Assembly: GCA_902793515.1 (NCBI GenBank)
Contig: CADBDO010000080.1
Location: 1 to 11,257, forward strand
Direction: 5' to 3'
Source: an uncultured Erysipelotrichaceae bacterium
Lineage (GTDB): Bacteria > Bacillota_I > Bacilli_A > RFN20 > CAG-826
DNA length: 11,257 bases
The position numbers and the translations under genes are program-made. This document shows, one piece after another, positions 1-6,883 of the stretch (within the stretch, counting starts at the first letter, position 1; each line of letters starts with the position of its first letter). Under the pieces are notes generated by a model, which was not told the origin of the DNA, did not search any database, and saw only the letters and a program-made list of their open reading frames with translations.

Positions 1-1
1 A

Positions 2-238
2 GAAGATATTAATGAGGATGCGTTCAGGGGATGCAGTTCACTTAAGAGTATAACTCTGCCTGACTCGCTTAAATCTTTGGGCAAATACGCTTTTATGAGC
101 TGCTCTTCTCTAGAAAATATTTCTTTCAACGGGACAACTAGGCAGTGGGCTTCAATTACCAAAGGCTCAATGATTTGGGACCATGTGCCAGCAAGCGTCG
201 TACATTGTTCCAATGGTGATGTCCCGCTTCAAGAATAA
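2..238 (+). CDS. BspA-like leucine-rich-repeat surface protein, C-terminal fragment
   Basis: The window opens inside this gene; 78 codons and a TAA stop are visible. The first part reads as LRR_5 (BspA/TpLRR) repeats: an AF.GCSSL..I.LP..L..LG.YAF..CSSL..I pattern about 23 residues long. The tail (FNGTTRQWASITKG, then VPASVVHCSNGD) is the usual closing module of BspA-like proteins in gut Firmicutes and Tenericutes. Such proteins are normally secreted or surface-attached and used for adhesion or protein binding; that role is family knowledge and is not shown here. The N-terminus with any signal peptide lies outside the window. An intrinsic terminator follows 13 bases after the stop, so this gene is transcriptionally separate from the next one. 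Confidence 0.85.
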   Translation, partial: EDINEDAFRGCSSLKSITLPDSLKSLGKYAFMSCSSLENISFNGTTRQWASITKGSMIWDHVPASVVHCSNGDVPLQE

Positions 239-251
239 GGCTTATTGAAAG

Positions 252-282
252 AAATCCACCGCGGATTTGCGGTGGATTTTTT
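252..282 (+). terminator. Intrinsic terminator of the LRR gene
   Basis: A perfect 11-bp stem (AAATCCACCGC, 252-262, pairing with 269-279) closes a 6-base loop. Its 3' arm runs into a T-rich tract (277-282, TTTTTT, with five more T at 286-290). This is a textbook Rho-independent terminator for the upstream gene. Confidence 0.95.
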
Positions 283-310
283 GTATTTTTCGTGAGACTC
301 GCACTTAAAC

Positions 311-319
311 TGATATAAT
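311..319 (+). promoter_or_regulatory. Extended -10 promoter for the two-gene cassette
   Basis: TGATATAAT contains a perfect -10 hexamer (314-319) preceded by a TGn extension (311-313). No good -35 box lies 17 bases upstream, which is tolerable for extended -10 promoters. Transcription from about 326 would give a leader of roughly 85 bases before the start codon at 411. The promoter sits just after the LRR terminator, so the cassette appears to be its own transcription unit. Confidence 0.65.
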
Positions 320-337
320 TTCACAAGCAAGAATAAG

Positions 338-365
338 TTAGGAATCTAAATAGTTAAGTTCCTAA
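338..365 (+). repeat. Inverted repeat in the cassette leader
   Basis: TTAGGAA (338-344) and TTCCTAA (359-365) are perfect 7-bp inverted arms separated by 14 bases. They lie in the predicted 5' leader of the gene starting at 411. They could be an operator or a weak RNA hairpin; there is no T tract, so a terminator is unlikely. An AT-rich repeat this short may also be chance. Confidence 0.3.
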
Positions 366-410
366 GCAATCAAAACATATAGATGAGGTTGATCGAAAGG
401 AGACAACGGC

Positions 411-1133
411 ATGGAAGAATGGATAGGATTTCTAGGCAGTGTTTTAGGCGGATTGATTGGTGGCCTTTTCACTTACTTTGGTGTGCGCCTAACCTTAAAA
501 CATGAACGCGAAAAGGAAAGGAAGGCCGAATTGGCAAAAGCCAATGAAGAGAAGCCAAGGTTAGAAATAACCAATTACTTAGATTTCGAAAACACTAAGA
601 TGTTGCAAGAAGAGAATAGTGATTGTGATGCTCTTGTTTTAAAAATTCAAGAGTATCGAGAAGACGAAAAGGGAAAAGCTATTTTCATATACGATAAAAA
701 AGCGCTTGATGATAAAAATCTAAGATTCGTCGAATATGAGTTCAAAAACATAGGAATGACCGAAATAGAAGATATTTGCATCTCTACCAATTTGCCAAAA
801 GATACCGCTCTATTAGACATGGGTGAAAAAACAGTTTACATCACAAACGGGATTCTCAACTATGGCGTTTGGTCGAGAAAAGAGTTTATTAAACCTGGCG
901 ATCTTTTTAAGTTGAGGGTTTATTACATTGAAAAACAAATAGTTGTCTCTAATATAGGGAGTCCGCTTCTTACTGTCTGGTTGCGGGATACAAACGGTAG
1001 GTATTGGTCGCAGCTTTTGTCTAGCCCAATCGAAGATATTGATATGCCAAGGCTAAGAGATTATGCCTCTTTTAAAGAAAGCATAGACGTTAGATCCGCT
1101 ATTGATTGTTTCAGAAACCCTCTTCTTTGGTGA
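411..1133 (+). CDS. Membrane-anchored protein of unknown function (cassette gene 1)
   Basis: I do not recognise a named family. The 240-residue protein starts with a glycine-rich hydrophobic segment (about residues 6-29, WIGFLGSVLGGLIGGLFTYF), followed at once by a charged, lysine/arginine-rich stretch (30-50, KHEREKERKAELAKANEEK). By the positive-inside rule this places the remaining 190 residues in the cytoplasm. That part alternates hydrophobic and polar residues and looks largely beta-rich, which is only an impression. The start is supported by GAAAGGAG at 395-402, eight bases before the ATG. The next gene begins 5 bases after the stop, so the two are probably co-transcribed and translationally coupled. 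The gene is AT-rich and uses many ATA, AAA and AGG codons, unlike the housekeeping genes to the right, which suggests acquisition by transfer. A membrane-tethered sensor or effector partner for the downstream HEPN-like protein is an inference. Confidence 0.75.
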   Translation: MEEWIGFLGSVLGGLIGGLFTYFGVRLTLKHEREKERKAELAKANEEKPRLEITNYLDFENTKMLQEENSDCDALVLKIQEYREDEKGKAIFIYDKKALDDKNLRFVEYEFKNIGMTEIEDICISTNLPKDTALLDMGEKTVYITNGILNYGVWSRKEFIKPGDLFKLRVYYIEKQIVVSNIGSPLLTVWLRDTNGRYWSQLLSSPIEDIDMPRLRDYASFKESIDVRSAIDCFRNPLLW

Positions 1134-1138
1134 TTTTT

Positions 1139-1891
1139 ATGACTAAATGGGAACTAGCGAGATACATAATTGATGCAAAAAAATGCGTAGATAATATCCT
1201 TTTTATCGCTGAAAACGTAAATGGACTAAGGAACCTTTCCTTAAGGGATATTATTGAAGACAGGAAAAGGAAATTTTATATCAATGTTAAGGTCGTTTAC
1301 GATAAGAGCCTTTCTCTATCCAAAAGGAAAAGCTTAAAAGAAAGTGATTCGATTTATAGAGAGACGTGCATGGAACGAGATAAGAATTATGCACACAAAG
1401 ACGATTCTTACGTCCAACCAGATTACAATTCGTTAATCGAAATAGCGGATGTTCTCAAAGAAAGACTGGTTCATTGTTTTGATTTATGCAAAGAGTCTTT
1501 GCCAGAAGTGGTCACCCTCGATTTCATTGATTATGACAGGGATCTATATAGGTTTTTAAACAAAATTGATCCAGAAAAAGAAGAAAAATTAATGAAAGCT
1601 CAGTATCCAGGGTATGGTATTAAACCGAGTGAAGATGATTTAAAAAACGGTTTTTCAAGAAAAGTCTTTAATGACACTGAAGATATAAAAAGGATTCACA
1701 ACCCTAATGAATATGCAGTAATTTTGAAAGCTGGATTAACAGTTAGAGAAGGCATTCAAGAAATGCAGGACGGCGTCATTAGAATAAATGTTTTGTCTGG
1801 TAAAAATATGTGGGCAGAGCCGGATATGGACGCGATTAACAGGATGAAAGCAATGATCGAAGAAAACCCAGACTCACCATTTTTGTATTAG
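1139..1891 (+). CDS. Putative HEPN-domain protein (cassette gene 2)
   Basis: The protein has 250 residues from the ATG at 1139. An in-frame TTG at 1106 would add 11 residues inside the previous gene and is less likely. The N-terminal 130 residues look all-alpha. At R80-H86 the sequence RDKNYAHKDD matches the HEPN nuclease signature, an arginine followed by a polar residue and, a few positions on, histidine (R-x4-6-H). The wording resembles AbiU2-type HEPN proteins, in which an RD..xAH.D pattern is common; this is from memory and not a search. HEPN domains are typically RNases or nucleotidyltransferase partners in toxin-antitoxin and phage-defence systems. The C-terminal 120 residues are unrecognised. 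No clear Shine-Dalgarno precedes the ATG, which fits translational coupling to the gene ending at 1133. No signal peptide or membrane segment is seen. The gene shares the AT-rich composition of its partner. Confidence 0.65.
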   Translation: MTKWELARYIIDAKKCVDNILFIAENVNGLRNLSLRDIIEDRKRKFYINVKVVYDKSLSLSKRKSLKESDSIYRETCMERDKNYAHKDDSYVQPDYNSLIEIADVLKERLVHCFDLCKESLPEVVTLDFIDYDRDLYRFLNKIDPEKEEKLMKAQYPGYGIKPSEDDLKNGFSRKVFNDTEDIKRIHNPNEYAVILKAGLTVREGIQEMQDGVIRINVLSGKNMWAEPDMDAINRMKAMIEENPDSPFLY

Positions 1892-2007
1892 ATTGGTATT
1901 GGCACGAGAAAAAAGTCATTTAGGGGACTGTTTCTTCATCAAAAATTGAGATGATTCTAGCTGGAGCTAACTAACATTCATTTATGAACAAAACATCTCC
2001 TTAGTGC

Positions 2008-2029
2008 TTACTCTCCCTAGTGAGAGTAA
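2008..2029. repeat. 8-bp inverted repeat just upstream of cysS
   Basis: TTACTCTC (2008-2015) and GAGAGTAA (2022-2029) form perfect arms around a 6-base loop, ending 12 bases before the cysS ATG. No T tract follows, so this is not a terminator. It may be an operator, or an RNA hairpin acting on translation initiation. The rest of the 150-base gap from 1892 shows no ORF, no T-box consensus and no convincing promoter; a weak candidate is TTGAGA (1946-1951) with TAACTA (1968-1973). Confidence 0.5.
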
Positions 2030-2041
2030 ACTATATCTGTT

Positions 2042-3388
2042 ATGAGAGAACTTAAGATTTTCAATTCCTTGGGCATGAAGAAAGAGACCTTCACGCCACT
2101 AGTACCAGGTAAAGTCTCTATCTATTGCTGTGGCCCAACCGTCTATAACGATCCTCACGTTGGTAACTTTAGACCAGTCGTCACTTTTGATGTTCTTCGT
2201 CGCCTTCTCATCCATCTTGGATATGAAGTTAAGTTTGTCAGCAATTACACTGACGTCGATGACAAGATCATCAATAGAGCAAAAGAACTCGGTATCACTG
2301 AGAAAGAATTAACTGAAAGTGTTATCGCCGAATACCGTAGACTCGTTGACGAAGTAGGGGCTCTCCAACCAGATGAGACTCCAAAACCAACTGTGTACAT
2401 GCCAGAGATCATCAAGTACATCGAAGAGCTTGAAGAAAAAGGTGAAGCATACGCAGTTGATGGAGATGTCTATCTCCGTGTTAAAAACATCCCTGAATAT
2501 GGTGAGTTAAGCGGCAACGCTGTTGAAGACCTTGAATCAGGCGCTAGAATCGCCGTCGAATCAAAGAAAGAAGATCCTCTTGATTTCGCTCTTTGGAAAA
2601 AGACCGAAGAAGGAATCAAATGGAAAACCAAATGGGGAGAAGGAAGACCTGGCTGGCATAGTGAATGCTGCGTCATGATTGACTCCATCTTCAGAAACCA
2701 AAACGGTTATATCGATATCCATGGCGGTGGATTCGACCTCAAGTTCCCTCATCACGAGAATGAGATGGCCCAGTCCAAAGCCCATAACCATAACAAATTA
2801 GCCCGTTACTGGATGCATAATGGCTTCATCAACATCGACAATGAGAAGATGTCCAAATCCCTTGGCAACGTCATCCTCATGAAAGATGTCGTCAAAGAGT
2901 ATGGTGGCGCTGCCTTCAGACTCATGCTTCTTGCTTGCCACTATAGAGCCCCAGCATCTTTCAGCGTTGATACCATCAAAGAAGCCCAAACCAAGATCAA
3001 CCAACTCACCATGTCTCTCCGTAAGAGTGCGGTCACCCTTCAGCTTAACGGAGTGGATATTGATACGCTCAAACCATCAAGCGAAGATGCTTTCCTTGAT
3101 GCGATGTGCGATGACTTAAATACACCAAACGCTCTTGCGGTGCTTTACGAAGAGAACAAGACCCTTAACCAATGCCTTAGGACAAGACCTCTTGATATGA
3201 ATGCCCTTGGCGATAGTTTTGCTAAAGTCCGTTCATACTGCGAAGTCCTTGGTATTGCCATTAACGTTCCTCACCTCACCGAGGAAGACAAAAAACTCTA
3301 TGCGGAGTATGATGAGGCAAAAGCCAACAAAGACTTCGCTAAGAGCGACGCCCTTAGAGCGAAAATGATCGAAAAAGGTATTTTCTAA
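2042..3388 (+). CDS. cysS: Cysteinyl-tRNA synthetase
   Basis: This class I synthetase charges tRNA-Cys with cysteine in the cytoplasm. The 448 residues match the usual length of about 460. Visible signatures are the CGPTVY segment (30-35) with zinc ligand C30, the HIGH-type motif HVGN (39-42), the zinc ligand C209 in WHSEC, the H237/E241 pair in FPHHENE, and a perfect KMSKS loop (269-273). The alpha-helical anticodon-binding region fills the C-terminus. The ATG is the first possible start after an in-frame stop at 2027-2029, and the next residues (LKIFNSL) match the family N-terminus. No Shine-Dalgarno is seen in front of it, which is odd beside the strong sites of its neighbours. An mgtC-like gene follows after 23 bases, so the two likely share a transcript. 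Confidence 0.97.
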   Translation: MRELKIFNSLGMKKETFTPLVPGKVSIYCCGPTVYNDPHVGNFRPVVTFDVLRRLLIHLGYEVKFVSNYTDVDDKIINRAKELGITEKELTESVIAEYRRLVDEVGALQPDETPKPTVYMPEIIKYIEELEEKGEAYAVDGDVYLRVKNIPEYGELSGNAVEDLESGARIAVESKKEDPLDFALWKKTEEGIKWKTKWGEGRPGWHSECCVMIDSIFRNQNGYIDIHGGGFDLKFPHHENEMAQSKAHNHNKLARYWMHNGFINIDNEKMSKSLGNVILMKDVVKEYGGAAFRLMLLACHYRAPASFSVDTIKEAQTKINQLTMSLRKSAVTLQLNGVDIDTLKPSSEDAFLDAMCDDLNTPNALAVLYEENKTLNQCLRTRPLDMNALGDSFAKVRSYCEVLGIAINVPHLTEEDKKLYAEYDEAKANKDFAKSDALRAKMIEKGIF

Positions 3389-3411
3389 TGCCCTTATAGG
3401 AGGAAAGAAGC

Positions 3412-4164
3412 ATGACGACGATTGACCAAATCATCAGCAGCTGGTTCAACAGCGGCTTTGGTGGTGCCGCCCCATTATGGGTTGGCAACCTTTGCCTTAT
3501 CCTTCTTTCCATCGTTCTTGCGATCGCTTTCAGCGGCGTAATCGGTTTTGAACGTGAATACAATGGCCACGCTGCCGGTTTAAGAACCCACATCCTTGTC
3601 GCTACTGGCTCAGCCATCGTCATGATGATTTCCATCTATGGCTTTGCCGCTTGGGATGCCGCCCATCCTGACGCTGTTCGTGACCCTGCCCGTTTAGCGG
3701 CTCAGATCGTCACTGGCATCGGCTTCCTTGGCGCAGGCACAATCCTTCAGACCGGAACCGGCATCAAAGGCCTTACCACAGCGACCACCATCTGGATCGT
3801 CATGGCCATCGGCATTGCCTGTGGCAGTGGCAACTTCGTCATCGCCGCCCTTGGCACAATCCTTGCCTTTGTCGCCCTCGTTATGATGAGAAAAATCGAA
3901 GAAACCATTGCAAAACGCAATCCAATTCTCGTTTTGCTCTTCCCTTCCGATAAAGCCGTCCTTGCCGATTTGCTTTCAATCGCCGCCAATCACAGCATTA
4001 AAATCATGGCCACGGAATCCTTCCTTGTTGACCACGAAGGAGAGAAAGCGATTCAGATTACGATCAGGATGAAACACACTCCAGACAACTCTGTATCACT
4101 TTTCGTAGACGATATCAGGGTTTCCTTAAAGCCATTGGACCTCAAGTACACGATTAACAACTAA
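3412..4164 (+). CDS. MgtC/SapB family membrane protein
   Basis: The 250-residue protein has the MgtC/SapB fold: several membrane segments (about 23-45, 61-79, 98-115 and 122-158), the conserved GFERE (45-49) and AGLRTH (55-60) region, the GIGFLGAGTIL signature (102-112) and GLTTATTIW (120-128). The C-terminal 80 residues form a soluble tail resembling the ACT-like domain of the longer family members. MgtC proteins are linked to growth in low magnesium and acid and, in pathogens, to inhibition of the F-type ATPase; many Firmicutes homologues have no known role, so none is assigned here. A strong AGGAGG site (3398-3403) lies 8 bases before the ATG. It sits between cysS and rlmB, where Bacillus carries the mini-RNase III gene mrnC, so it may be an insertion into that conserved block. 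The double stop TAATAA ends it. Confidence 0.92.
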   Translation: MTTIDQIISSWFNSGFGGAAPLWVGNLCLILLSIVLAIAFSGVIGFEREYNGHAAGLRTHILVATGSAIVMMISIYGFAAWDAAHPDAVRDPARLAAQIVTGIGFLGAGTILQTGTGIKGLTTATTIWIVMAIGIACGSGNFVIAALGTILAFVALVMMRKIEETIAKRNPILVLLFPSDKAVLADLLSIAANHSIKIMATESFLVDHEGEKAIQITIRMKHTPDNSVSLFVDDIRVSLKPLDLKYTINN

Positions 4165-4177
4165 TAAGCGAGCCTCT

Positions 4178-4835
4178 ATGTATATTCACAACAAAAGAAA
4201 ACCTTCCAACAAGTTTCCCTTCTCTACACATTAGAGAGGTTAAGTGGCCATGAACTTGTTGGTTTGGCAAATAAGAAAGGCGTAGAAATCAAGTATGTCG
4301 ACTCTGCCACATTGAATAATATGGCAGGAAGCGATCATCACCAGGGATTCGTCGCCAGAGTCAAAACCTACGAGACTTATTCGTTAGAGGATCTCCTCAA
4401 ATCGGTTGAAGGCAAGAAAGAGCCTCTCTTTCTCATCCTTGATGGAATCGAAGACCCTCATAACCTTGGAGCCATCCTTCGCACTTGCGATGCTTTTGGC
4501 GTCGATGGGGTCATCATGAAGAAGCAGGGCCAAGTCCCTCTTAACGCCACGGTCGCAAGAGTATCGACTGGCGCCATCAATTACGTCAAGGTTGCGGTAG
4601 TGGCGAATCTCACCCAAGCTGCTGAGGTCCTTAAGAAAAAAGGCTTCTGGATGAAGTCGATTATAAGTGTCCGATAGCCCTTGTCGTTGGCTCTGAAGGT
4701 TTTGGCATCTCTAGGCTTCTTTTGGAGCACAGCGACTTCGTGATCAAGATCCCGATGGTGGGGCACGTCAATAGCCTCAACGCTTCGGTATCCGCAGCCA
4801 TTCTTATTTCCGAAATACATCGCGCTAGGAAGTAG
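4178..4835 (+). pseudogene. rlmB: 23S rRNA (guanosine-2'-O-)-methyltransferase RlmB, frame-disrupted
   Basis: RlmB is a SPOUT (TrmH/SpoU) enzyme that methylates the ribose of 23S rRNA G2251. The conserved core is present but spread over three frames. An ATG at 4178 starts with MYI, as family members do, but hits a stop at 4232. The main part reads in the frame open from 4168 to the stop at 4675-4677: HQGFVARV, then motif 1 in LDGIEDPHNLGAILRTCDAFG. Motifs 2 and 3 (LVVGSEGFGIS and IPMVGHVNSLNASVSAA) lie in the next frame, open from 4635 to the TAG at 4833-4835. Compared with E. coli and B. subtilis RlmB recalled from memory, about 10 residues are missing after GFW (4642-4650), and 10-13 near the N-terminus around 4187. 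The only possible start in the main frame is a TTG at 4264. The reading is a decayed gene or an assembly error. The N-terminal lesion is less certain than the C-terminal one. Confidence 0.8.
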
Positions 4836-4852
4836 CGGAAAGGAATAGACTT

Positions 4853-5563
4853 ATGGAAAGTCAAACATGGCCCAAAGAGGGCTCTCTTTTAAGCACCTCT
4901 CCATCGGATGGCTATTTGCTTCTTCTTTCTCGAAGTGGCAACGTGAACGCCAAAAGCGAATTCTACAAAAGGTATTTCGATAAGCGTTACCTTGTCGGAA
5001 GAAGCGTATCCCCGACCATCATCAAGCTTCTTGATCCTTGGGAATTCAATCACGCTTTCTTTGACGCGTTCACCTCGATGTGTAGGAACTACACCTTCTC
5101 TGCTAACGCTACCATAAAGACATACTTCTCAGTCCTAATGAAGAACTCCCTTGTCTCTGAGGCGAATAGCAACTGCGTCTTCGAAAGAGCGAACACCCTT
5201 TCCCTTGATGAAGAATACTATTCAGAACAAGGGGAGCCATATACCTTGGGCGAAGCTATTCCGGATAAGAGCGAGTATAACAACGTCGCCTATTACATGG
5301 ATTACGTTGAATCAATCGATCGCCTTTCTAACGCTTCCTCAAGACTTTCAAAACAAGAGAGGAAGATCGTTGGGCTTAGGATGGACGGAAGAACATTCAG
5401 AGAGATTGCTAGCGACCTAAAGATCTCGATTACCCAAGCCCACCAAGTCTTCACTTCTTTCTGCTCAAAAATAAAAGAGACCCTTACCAAAGCAAAGGTC
5501 CCTTCATATCTCTTAAATGCCCGCTCTTACCAAAAACAAGCGGGTTTTGCAGGGGTTAATTAA
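4853..5563 (+). CDS. Sigma-70 family factor, divergent SigH-like
   Basis: The 236-residue protein has a sigma region 2-like helical segment (about 20-105) opening with DGYLLLLSRSGN, as in SigH and ECF-type factors. Its C-terminal helix-turn-helix (163-212) reads LSKQERKIVGLRMDGRTFREIA and is a clear region 4. Region 2 is poorly conserved and rich in aromatic residues, so promoter preference cannot be guessed. GGAAAGGAA at 4837-4845 sits 7 bases before the ATG. The gene follows rlmB by 17 bases; in Bacillus sigH lies downstream of cysS-mrnC-rlmB-yacP, and that shared position supports a SigH-like identity. SigH drives competence or sporulation functions in relatives; whether it does here is unknown. 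The stop codon overlaps that of the convergent lysC. Confidence 0.8.
   Translation: MESQTWPKEGSLLSTSPSDGYLLLLSRSGNVNAKSEFYKRYFDKRYLVGRSVSPTIIKLLDPWEFNHAFFDAFTSMCRNYTFSANATIKTYFSVLMKNSLVSEANSNCVFERANTLSLDEEYYSEQGEPYTLGEAIPDKSEYNNVAYYMDYVESIDRLSNASSRLSKQERKIVGLRMDGRTFREIASDLKISITQAHQVFTSFCSKIKETLTKAKVPSYLLNARSYQKQAGFAGVN
5519..5548 (+). terminator. Possible intrinsic terminator inside the sigma gene end
   Basis: CCCGCT (5520-5525) can pair with AGCGGG (5539-5544), extended by a G-T pair, across a 13-base A-rich loop, followed by TTTTGC. The hairpin lies within the last codons of the sigma gene, because the convergent lysC leaves no intergenic space. The T tract is short, so it is a modest terminator. 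On the opposite strand the same hairpin has no T tract. Confidence 0.45.
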
Positions 5564-6879
5564 ATAATTTCCCCGGAGAATCTCGTATAAAGTGCTTTCA
5601 AGGACTTATCGTAGTCGGCATTAGAGATACCGACGATGATGTTGATTTCCTCGCGTCCCTGGTCGATGAGTTTGATGTTGATCTTCTCTTCGCCGAAGAC
5701 GCTTAAGAGCCTGCCAGAGACACCGCTCTTCTTGGCCATGTTCGAACCAACGATGGCAATGAGAGCGACATCAGAGTCTTCACTGATCGAGACAATCTCA
5801 GGAAGCTTCTTTAACTCGGCAACCAAATCGAAATAACGGTCTTCGAGTTTGCTCTTCTCAGAGATGACGGAGAAGCTATCGATTGAGGTTGGGATATGCT
5901 CTACTGGGACTTTGTATCTCGCAAAGACATCTAAGACGGAACGGATGCTCTCAAGTTTATCGCTTTCACGGCTCTTAACGAAGGTGAGGGCGATGAATCC
6001 TTTCTTGCCAGTGAGGCCGGTGATGAGGTGGTTGTTTCCTGGAGCCTTATCTTTGATAAAGGTTCCGCCTTCCTCTGGATGGTTGGAATTAAGAACCTCC
6101 AAAGGAATTCTCTTTTCCATGAGAGGGATGATGGTCTCAGCATGGAGAACCTGAGCGCCAGCATAAGAGAGCTCTCTTAATTCGTCATAAGAGATCTCGT
6201 TGATTCTAAGAGGATTTGGGATGATGCGAGGATCGGCCATATAGAAGCCACTCACATCGGTGAAGTTCTCATAGAGATAAGCGTCTAAGGCTTCAGCGAA
6301 GTATGAAGCGCTGACATCGCTTCCTCCGCGGCTGAATAAGCAGACCTCGCCATTAGGATATGAACCATAGAAGCCAGGGATGACGGCTTTCTCGACTTTG
6401 GCGAAGGCTTTAGCGATGTCTTCGCTTGTCTTCTTTTCGTCGACCTTTCCGTCAAACTTGAAGTGGATGACGTCTTTGGCATCAATGAAGGAATAGCCAA
6501 GATAGGCGGCTAAGAGTTTAGCGCATAGGTATTCGCCTCTTGAGACGAGTTTGGCTTCAGTGAGTTTCTTCTCTTTGAGAGCTTCTCTGATCTCTTTGAG
6601 ATCGTCCTCGATTGGATAATCGATGTTTAACTCTTTTTTGATCTTGAGGTACCTTTGCTCAATCCTCTCAAATAACCCATCGAATTCGACGTGGTATTTG
6701 CGGTGCTGGAAGCAAAGATAAAGAAGGTCGGTGATCTTGTCGCATTCGCCCTCTCCTTTTCCTGGAGCGGAAACGATGACGCACTTGCGGTCAGGATCGG
6801 CCTCAATGATGGCTTTGACTTGCTTGAAGTGTTTGGCATCACTAAGTGATGAGCCACCGAATTTGCAAACTTTAAGCAT
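5560..6879 (-). CDS. lysC: Aspartate kinase
   Basis: This enzyme phosphorylates aspartate to 4-aspartyl phosphate, the first step towards threonine, lysine and methionine. The 439 residues from the ATG at 6879 show the KFGGSS nucleotide-binding motif (6-11), the LVSRGE segment (111-116), the SRGGSDVSA site (183-191) and two C-terminal ACT domains (about 300-365 and 370-436). That is the architecture of feedback-controlled aspartokinases of the LysC type. The upstream in-frame extension to 7050 lies inside asd and has no family resemblance, so it was rejected; AAGGAAGGA (6888-6896) lies 8 bases before the chosen start. The gene begins 4 bases after the asd stop and is the last of the operon. 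Its stop shares bases with the convergent sigma gene stop. No dap gene is present, so in this operon it probably serves threonine. Confidence 0.95.
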   Translation of the reverse strand: MLKVCKFGGSSLSDAKHFKQVKAIIEADPDRKCVIVSAPGKGEGECDKITDLLYLCFQHRKYHVEFDGLFERIEQRYLKIKKELNIDYPIEDDLKEIREALKEKKLTEAKLVSRGEYLCAKLLAAYLGYSFIDAKDVIHFKFDGKVDEKKTSEDIAKAFAKVEKAVIPGFYGSYPNGEVCLFSRGGSDVSASYFAEALDAYLYENFTDVSGFYMADPRIIPNPLRINEISYDELRELSYAGAQVLHAETIIPLMEKRIPLEVLNSNHPEEGGTFIKDKAPGNNHLITGLTGKKGFIALTFVKSRESDKLESIRSVLDVFARYKVPVEHIPTSIDSFSVISEKSKLEDRYFDLVAELKKLPEIVSISEDSDVALIAIVGSNMAKKSGVSGRLLSVFGEEKINIKLIDQGREEINIIVGISNADYDKSLKALYTRFSGEII

Positions 6880-6883
6880 CGTC

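Noticed and set aside
1106..1138. TTG start for cassette gene 2
   Set aside because: It would overlap gene 1 and has no better ribosome binding site; the ATG at 1139 is 5 bases after the gene 1 stop, a common coupled arrangement.
1952..2003. Short leader peptides starting at 1951 and 1984 before cysS
   Set aside because: They are 6-7 codons long, lack Shine-Dalgarno sites and contain no cysteine codons, so attenuation control is not supported.
1892..2041. T-box riboswitch upstream of cysS
   Set aside because: T-boxes often precede cysS in Firmicutes, but the conserved AGGGTGGNACCGCG sequence and a terminator hairpin are absent from this 150-base gap.
4633..4645. Programmed -1 frameshift at the A6 run in rlmB
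   Set aside because: The A AAA AAG heptamer is not in the usual slippery phase, and a slip would still leave the protein without the residues normally found after GFW, so a deletion explains the data better.
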